Shown here one piece after another: positions 57,116 to 64,000 of a DNA stretch of 64,000 bases (its first letter is position 1; every line of letters begins with the position of its first letter). The stretch comes from Posidonia oceanica (taxonomy: Eukaryota > Streptophyta > Magnoliopsida > Alismatales > Posidoniaceae). The notes under the pieces are model-generated. The model did no database searches, was not told where the DNA came from, and saw only the letters and a list, made by a program, of their open reading frames with translations. The stretch spans positions 27,585,001 to 27,649,000 of the forward strand of contig JAZBRS010000023.1 of the NCBI GenBank assembly GCA_037176725.1, given 5' to 3'. The translations under genes and the position numbers were made by a program.

Positions 57116-58341
57116 CTAGTGCGCATCCTCCCGTAGTAGGCAACAAGTCAAGGGAGCAGCTGAGGTCCCATCTGAATCATCATGGCGGTCCAGAGACGAC
57201 CAAAGAGTCCGGATGTAGTACACCATCACTGCATCAGATGGAAGACTACGCTCCCGAGCCCGGATACGAGGAATAGAACTCAACCGAAGCGGCACCTCTT
57301 TCTTCCGCCCCACCATCTCAAAACAGTGATGGGAATTGTACACCACAAAGTGAGTGGGCCCTATCAACTCCAACGCAACTGAAGAACCTCGTGCTTGGTA
57401 CTTATGATAGAAGGGCGTGGAAGGTGTGAAGATATCAATAGGGGCAGAAGACAAAGAGCAAACCCTTTCCTCAATCAAATTAGTCCTCGTAGGCCCGAGC
57501 CTCGGGAAATGGACCTGCAGCCACCTGGAAAGAAGAAAAGGAGAGCCGACAAAGTCCCCTCCAGTTGAGACACTGGTTAGACCAAGGTATGTAGCTGCAA
57601 GGATGGCGACTGAAGGAGAATGCCAATAATGATCAGTAAGGCCTATCAAGAACTCAGTGTGATAGACATTCAAGGAGAAGTCTCTGGAGACATATATGGT
57701 GAAGCCTCCAATCAATAAATGCAGACACATCAGCAATTGATCTTGGGAGGCAGAGTCCTCGATCTGCCGGAAGCTGTAATATAAATGCGCCAAGTTGAGT
57801 CAGCAACCTCTAATCACTGGGAAAGTAGGCGGAGCAGTGAAGATATGGTCTATGAATGTCTGCATATCCATTGTCCCGTATGGCAATGGAAAATCAATAT
57901 CCGACTAGGCTGCTCCAATCTGAGTCACACCAAGCAAGGCATGAACATCCTCCACTAGGATTGTCATCTCACAACCCCCAAAGAAGAAAGTATGAGTCTC
58001 AGGACTCTAGAAGGCGCATGAGGCATGGAGTAGAGGCCAGTCCAAGGTTGTGCCCAATAAATCTAGAAGTCCATCAAAGCGTGAACAGGTCAAAACAGAC
58101 TTCTTTTCCCGAGCCCAAAGTACAAAATTTTTCACCCAAGGAGAATAGTAAGGGAAGTCATTATCAATGCAGGGTGTTTTTCTGAAGTTGAGGATTTCCT
58201 GCAAACAAAGTTAAAAGCATGAAGAACAAGAGAGAATAGAAGGATCAATGAAGAAAATCATACCTTCCCCGCTTTGATATGGGACATCATATGCCCTTCA
58301 ATCTCCTCCAAAGGTTTTGCAACTCCCTTCTTGTTGTGCAT
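57116..58341 (-). pseudogene. Antisense gene of element F, PMD/DUF7745-like
   Basis: Exon 1 58,264-58,341 (ATG at 58,339-58,341), intron with GT/AG ends, exon 2 from 58,198 to the stop at 57,116. Exon 2 is one frame with two stops (TAG about 57,906 and TGA about 57,801). Features: FDGLLDLLGTTLDWPLLHA, FFFGGCEMTILVEDVHALLGV, a hydrophobic block LLMCLHLLIGGFTIYVS, and SVAILAATYLGL. This is the pattern of the DUF7745 / plant-mobile-domain proteins that accompany plant retrotransposons; the exact family is from memory. It is orientated against pol, downstream of it. A partial second copy begins at about 63,900. Confidence 0.6.
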
Positions 58342-59195
58342 GAAAACATTAGGGACTGAACCAGAAGCTATGAGAGCAAGGGAGAAGAGAGGAAGAAGCA
58401 CAAGTCAAGAGAAACTAAGCAAGGGGCAAGTGTGCACAAATTCCAAGGGGTGGCCAGGTTTTTATAAGCACAGAAAAAATCATGGGAAATCTCCCCACGT
58501 GGGCATTGAGAAAATTTCGAAGCATTCCAGAAGATTTGCTAAGAACAAGAAAGGAAAGAAAGGATTCTGTGCTCGCTTCGTTGTACGCGAGATACAGCGC
58601 GTCCTACGTTAGCTGCGCCATGTGAGGTGTATAACATTTAAATTAGTTTTTCGGCGTTGGATGCAGAAAATGTAGCGATAACGTTGGTCGCGCCAAATGA
58701 GGCGTATAATATTTTATCAGTGACTTAAGTCACTGAACTTGGCTAAAGCTCTCCCTAATCCATGATTAAGTTGCATAAACCTTTTTTATCAGTCCAGGAG
58801 GTTTAATTAAGTTGAAATACACATGTGAGCAGTGGTTTCATATTTCTTGGACAACCGGGCCATTCAGAATTACTGGTTGTTCATTTCATCAAGTTAATGG
58901 CTCGCTTAAGCGCCGAGGACTTCAAAACTCAATTTTAAAGCTCCCAAGTGAAATCTTTCTTTATAACTATGTCATTTACATACTATTTCACATGAATATG
59001 CTAGTTTCAAGTTAATTTGAATTAAGGGCCATTATTTTACTATATTGGTCGCTTAAGCTCATTCTAACTCCGAGAAAGGTATTTAAAAAGAGATATTTGA
59101 GAAGTTTACTAAGTGTGCAGAAATCCATATCATTTCAAAAAATATATTTGTTCTACAAAATCACCGGGGCATACCTCTGAAGTACAAGAAAGCTA
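58342..59195. other. Intergenic stretch between the two antisense genes
   Basis: No gene. Includes two GTTGG/GCGCC hairpin relics (58,590-58,625 and 58,651-58,700) resembling the LTR E family, and AT-rich sequence otherwise. Confidence 0.5.
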
Positions 59196-60827
59196 AGAAT
59201 TACTCTCTCCCTCACCCTCGGGAGCTAAAGGAGGAGCCAGAGAAGGAGCGGTAGGAGGCCGAGGCAACTGGCGAACAGAAACACCCGACGGAGCCCTAGA
59301 GACAGACCGAGAGCGGTGGCTACCCAACTAGTGGCTCGGTACAGGAGGAACAGGCACCCCAAGCCTGGCACCAGTCATGAAGGAAAACCTCCGATAGTGC
59401 CCTAGCTCGAACTCAAGCTGAGAGGTGACCCCCACCATGCCCTGCAAAAGGAAGCAGCCAGAATATCAGACCCAAGCAAAGACATAGAGAACATAAAGGA
59501 GCATTGAATCAAATCATACCGCCTGAGCCTGGGCTATCTCGGTATCCCTATCGGCAACCTGCTGCTCCAACTCCTGGATCCGAGCATTTCAAGCAGCAAC
59601 AGTCCCCTCTAGCTCCTCCAACCTCCCAATGGAGCTAGCAGCGGTGAAGTCACCGGCCTACTCCTTCAGCTCTCTCTCTAGATAAGTAACCTACAAGTAG
59701 TAATGTCAGAATCAAGAGGAATTTAGCTAAATGCAGAAAGGAAAAATATTAAAGACATTTATACCTTATCGTGGAGATGGGAGATCTCCTCTGAATGGTC
59801 TGGAGGAGGGGCGGTGCTAGTTGAGGGTTGCAAAGAAAGGAAATACAGTCAGCCACAATTCATAATCAGACTACAAAAGTTACAAGAAATATAAAGATAC
59901 TTGAGAGGCGGAAGCACGCAGGCGCTCGATCTCTCCAGTCAGAGCGGAGAACTGCTGAGTCAGACTACGCTCCCGCTGAGCCTGCTCATCTGCCGCCTTG
60001 AGCTGCGATGGAAGGAAAGCAAGTCAGCAAGTTATCAAATGTGAATCAACAAGTTACAATTTAAGAATTCAGAAGCTCACCGCTATCTCCAACTGGGCTC
60101 GATAGGACTGCGCCTCACCCAGCAGAGATGCATGGGACATCACCACCACTCCAGGATCTGTGTCCCCCAAAGGAAGGTTCCTGCACCCAAGGAAGTGAGA
60201 CCGATGGAAGACCATCAAAGAAGAGAACTCTTGGTCCATCCACTCGGCCCACACCACCTCATCCTCCTCTGTCGCGTCTGTCGAAGTGGGAGAACCACGG
60301 CGAGCCCAGTCTAGGAGCTGCGGACCGTAGACGTCCAACCAATGGCAAGCACAACTGTCCCCACCGCGTGTCTCTCGCCAAACACCGTGAGGGAGAGGTA
60401 GAGGCTGAATCTGCTGGCGCCCCAGCTGTCGTAGCGCCCTGCCAATCTGATGAAAATGGCAATGGTTCCAGCAGTGGATCCACACGTCTCGGTCAAAAAT
60501 TACTCGGTCACGGGCAATCTCAGGAACGTCTGCATGCTCTCCCTCAGCATATGGACGCCAGACTACCTGAAGGGAGCAATACATGTCAGCAAGCAGAATA
60601 AATGAATAAACAAAAGCTCTAAAGTCAAAAGAAGGTGAATTACCTATGCCGGGACCAGAAGCTCGAATAGCAGACGACCGACATAGTAGTTGTCGTCCAC
60701 TGGCTCAAGGACCTGCTCAGCATTAGCCCAAAATTGCCCCCGAGGGAAGGAAATGCCGGCTGGAGGAACTGGAGGAGGGGCAGGACGCAAGAAAGCGAAG
60801 TGGTCCCACGCCCACATCTGCGCAGAA
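59196..60827 (-). pseudogene. Antisense PMD gene of element F, 5' truncated
   Basis: Homologue of the element B PMD gene with matching exon borders: exon 60,827-60,644 (MWAWDHFAFLRPAPPPV, GRLLFELLVPA), exon 60,566-60,081 (VVWRPYAEGEHADVPEIA, FHQIGRALRQLG, MVFHRSHFLGCRNLPLG), then coiled-coil exons and a Pro-rich tail to about 59,196. The first exon ends in TAG where the element B copy has TGG (W) before the intron. The N-terminal PMD exons are missing beyond 60,900. In B the order is also pol, then antisense PMD. Confidence 0.75.
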
Positions 60828-60902
60828 AATGAGGAAACTTTCAGTAACACATAATGTTCAGCAAGATTTCTGAAAGTTACAAATTTAAACATGCAATTTT
60901 AC

Positions 60903-61415
60903 TTGAAGAAATGGCAAGTTCCCTTGGGTGAGTTTCTTTTTTCACATATATTCAAGATTTGTTTTACATATTTTGAATAAATTACTACGCCATATTGATC
61001 CATATATGTGTTATTTCTGTTTGTTTTGTTAACATCTGTCATACAAGGAGGAAGAAAAAAGAAGAAGAGATTCACCAAGCACGGGCACCCTTAGGCAACG
61101 CAGGCGTTGTCCCAAGGTAGCAGAACCCACACCCCACATCTCCCAATGCGTCTCGAGGGCTGGCAAAAGTGAACCTAGAGTGGTGATCACACTGATTCTG
61201 TCTCCTGTGGAGCGACGTAGTTGGATACAAGGAAAGGCGTCGGGAAAAGCAAGGTAACGAGAGCAAAAGAACCAAAGCTTCTTCTCACCACCTCACAAGC
61301 TAAAAACCATGCAACAAGAAGAATAGGGGTAGGCAACGCCAACGACGGTCGAAGCGACCAAAGCTAGACAAAACTGTCCTCGTCCTCGATCTCTTCTTCA
61401 TTTTTCCACATTCCA
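60903..61415. other. Unassigned segment between F and F2
   Basis: AT-rich to about 61,045, then a more GC-balanced stretch with no ORF of note. It matches nothing else in the window. On the left it interrupts a PMD intron; on the right it abuts integrase in mid-domain. Origin unknown. Confidence 0.4.
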
Positions 61416-62010
61416 CAAATTGCATCATTCATCGCCCTATTACCCCCAAGGTAATGGACAAGCTGAAACTACTAATAAAACGTTAATCCAAATCCTTAAG
61501 AAAACGGTAGGAGGAGCTAAGGGACATGATTGGACAGATAAACTAATTGATACCTTATGGGCCTATCGAACCTCCATAAGAACGCCTACGGGTCAAACTC
61601 CGTTTGCACTTACTTATGGTATGGGGACAGTAGTCCCATTTAAGATCATGGTCCCCACATCTAGAATACAACTCGATGATGAAATAAATGTCGAGGATAA
61701 GAGGTAATTATTAAGTCTACAGTTAGATTTGCTAGATGATAAGCGGTTCAAGCAACTGAGCATGCACGCCTCTACCAAGAACGACTTGCAAGAGCTTACA
61801 AAAAGAAAGTAATTGAACGTAAATTCAATGTTGGTGAATGGGTGCTTAAAGAAATCCTTCATCACAAGCATGGGAAACTAAGACTGAATTGGGAAGGACC
61901 ATACTTGGTGGTTGAGGCATATCCGGGCAATGCCTATTGTTTGGCTAGAGAGGATGGCACTAGGCTTGAATATCCCTAGAATGCACTACACCTCAAAAGG
62001 TACTACCCTT
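61416..62010 (+). pseudogene. F2 integrase fragment
   Basis: Starts at HHSSPYYPQGNGQAETTNK, the catalytic-Glu region, and is about 93% identical in DNA to 54,551-55,135. Stop TAA at 61,705-61,707 (CAA in F). A one-base loss near 61,748 shifts the frame; the C-terminal domain continues (WVLKEILHHKHGKL, NWEGPYLVVEAYPGNAY) to LKRYYP at about 62,010, with a TAG and a short insertion before LKRYYP. Confidence 0.85.
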
Positions 62011-63890
62011 GACATGCACACTGAGTCATTAGATTACCCGTGCTTGAGGACCTACTGCTTATTGAAGCCTAGGAGTCATGCCTTAGCCTCACCTCACAAA
62101 CACTTTGTGGGAGGAGGAAGGAAATTGATCCAACACAGAGATAGAGGTGAGACATTAAGGAGCCCCCTCCCAGTTCATGAACAACAAGTCCACACATACA
62201 TCCCTTGAGTCAAACACGTTACCCTAGTACAAATCGGGTAGGCATCAAAGGCCAAAACTTAGAAGCACAGAAAAGAGGGGAGTGTACCAAATAGAAGAGT
62301 GTCTTAGGTTGCTAAGGAACAAGTATCTGTTGGCCGAGCACTCAAATGGGGTGAGACTACTTGCCAAAATACCCAGGAAAGAAAAGAAAAAAAGGAAAAG
62401 AAGGTAGCAAAGAAGCTGCCCATGTGCAAGAAAAGAAAGAGAGTGGAAAAGAAGGCAGCAAAGAAGCTGTCCATGAGTCAAAATTGAAAAACTGAGAAAA
62501 TACCGAGTACAGTAGGAATCAACCTTGAACTGGAAGGGGTATATGCTTCAAATCTTTATCTGAAATCTTAGGATAGGACATTGACCTTCCTTCCATCGAC
62601 ATTCTGCACCGTGCACTTAGAGACAAGGGGCAAAAGCCTAGGTCTAAGGGCAGTTAGGTGCCAAAGCAAGCCCGTAGTATCTTCTGACTCTGAGACGCAC
62701 AAGGCACCATACTGTCAAGGCTTTCCGACCATGAGGTCTCCTGTTTCCCAACTTCTTGGAAGATTCATCGTCTCCCCAAAATCCAAAAAATTATAAAACC
62801 CCAAAATTCCAAAAAATCCAAAAAAAAAATCATAAAACCAAAAATCCAAAAAATCATAAAACCCCCAAAATCCAAAAAACCATAAAACCCCAAAATCCAA
62901 AAAAAAATCATAAAACCAAAAATCCAAAAAAATCATAAAACCAAAAATCCAAAAAAATGATAAAGTCCAAAAACCCCAAAAAAAAAATCATAAAACCCAA
63001 AATCCAAAAAATGTTAAAATAAAAAATCCCAAAAAAATGATAAAAAATGATAAAGCCAAAATAAAAATAAAGAATAGGGTAAAATCTACCCAACCAACAT
63101 CACCTCATGAAATCGATAACAAGCAAGGCCGATGATGCAAAAATTTAGGAAATTTTATGACTCCACGTCGTACTTGACCCCTCCTATTCAGGACGATCAC
63201 TTGGTATTCACCTACGAGCCAAGACTGCAATCTCAAGAAGAAACAGTCCCTCGTTAGGCATACCATCTTTAGACAACAAAGCTGAGACCAATGCTTGTTA
63301 TCCAAAACCTAAGTTTCCTTTAATTTTTAATTGCATTAAGACTTTGTTCTTTCATAGCATTAGGCTAGTTCAAAGCATGCATTGTATATAGGTTATTCCT
63401 AAGTTTTCTAAAGCCATTTTGATTTCATTATGTTAAGGTCGTTTCTGAGTTTTTAAAGGTCACTTTGGACTAGGGGCAATAATACCCCTAGATGGAATAA
63501 CAAATTTGCCAAGATTGTGTAGGAAAATCAGTCAGACGCATTAAATGAGCAAAACTCAGCATCCAACGTTGGATGCGCCATCTGCAACGTACAACGATCA
63601 GCAGAGGAATGTTCACTGTGGGATATGAGGCGTGAGGCGTCTTATGTTATAAGTTCCAGTTTGAGCGTCTTACGTTTAATTGTGACTTAAGCTACAGAAT
63701 TTTGAAAGAGGGGCCTTGATCCCATGCTAAAACCACTAGGGAGTATTTCTAAGCTTAGAACAATCCAAAGCACATGAACAAGGATGAAGAAACAAAAAAG
63801 AGATATTTATTTCCTTGAAAATAAAAAATACATGGTCCAAAAATGAAATGAATTACAATAATTGCCTATCTAATTGTCCTCTTCGTCTTC
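62011..63890 (+). other. F2 3' noncoding region
   Basis: Collinear copy of 55,136-57,015: GCTGTCC repeats (62,401-62,475), A-rich minisatellite (62,777-63,070), conserved stretch (63,070-63,310) and hairpin relic (63,557-63,590). No gene. Confidence 0.7.
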
Positions 63891-63894
63891 TTGC

Positions 63895-64000
63895 GTAGCA
63901 CGCCGGTCGCCTCAACCCACTCCTTGGGCTTGGGCATTAGTTTCGAATACCAGTTCCAGCGCACATCCTCCCGTAGTAGGCAGTAAGTCAAAGGAGCAGC
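63895..64000 (-). pseudogene. F2 antisense PMD/DUF7745-like gene, cut by window end
   Basis: Matches 57,040-57,145, the C-terminal end of the antisense gene of F. Continues past the window. Confidence 0.6.

Larger units (their letters stand above)
50733..60900 (+). mobile_element. Element F: plus-strand Tat element, pol plus antisense genes
   Basis: Begins inside the protease-RT junction because element D inserted here; GTATC (50,733-50,737) is the expected TSD copy. Order: G-patch, linker, RT, RNase H, aRNH, integrase (to 55,135), 3' noncoding region, then two genes on the opposite strand (57.1-58.3 and 59.2-60.8 kb). The aRNH and the downstream antisense genes place it in the Tat clade. 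Neither LTR is present in the window. Confidence 0.75.

Overview
This window looks like intergenic DNA from a large, repeat-rich flowering-plant genome. I find no host single-copy gene. Almost every base can be assigned to LTR retrotransposons of the Ty3/gypsy Tat clade (Tat/Retand/Ogre type). The grounds are primer-binding sites complementary to tRNA-Arg 3' ends, LTRs of 1.5-5.8 kb, gag proteins with a CX2HX4HX4C knuckle, a G-patch after the protease, a second (aRNH) RNase H domain, and antisense intron-containing plant-mobile-domain (PMD) genes downstream of pol. The species cannot be named from this.

Layout, left to right. Element A (minus strand; left end outside the window) gives gag-protease (1-4,567), leader, PBS and a 5.8 kb 5' LTR ending at 11,549. 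Next comes element B (minus): an antisense PMD gene (12,418-15,233), 3' noncoding region, a stub of integrase, tandem protease domains, gag, leader, PBS and a 1.57 kb 5' LTR (22,682-24,247). A 344 bp sliver of another gag (X) follows, then a 5.1 kb 3' LTR (H, 24,592-29,659) carrying a SINE. A repeat-rich 3' region and a deleted gag (element D) follow, with PBS at 35,499-35,517. D's 5' LTR (G) starts at 35,519 and ends at 50,732. It is split by two insertions: element C (36,273-45,669, both LTRs, TSD GAAAC) and a plus-strand solo LTR (E, 46,315-48,871, TSD GCCGG/GCCTG). From 50,733 a plus-strand element (F) is exposed: G-patch, RT, RNase H, aRNH and integrase, all broken, then two antisense genes (57-61 kb). 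A second copy of the F integrase-to-3' region (F2) runs from 61,416 to the window end.

No element here is autonomous. A ends before pol, B keeps only the end of integrase, C and D have lost pol, and F is full of stops and deletions. Cis signals (LTR ends, PBS, polypurine tracts, leaders) are much better kept than coding sequence, as expected for non-autonomous families mobilised in trans.

The most interesting structure is non-coding. Several LTR, leader and 3' regions carry arrays of short hairpins with conserved arms and variable loops: AGTCGCC...GGCGCCT in B, C, D and G; directly abutting doublets of GTTGGACGC...GCGTCCAAC in E; and CCCCTGGTATC...GATACCAGGGG in the H/D 3' region. Four long LTRs also share a conserved block about 300-380 bp from the PBS-side end and a copy of the first nine PBS bases inside the LTR. 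I know of no description of these arrays, but I could not search.
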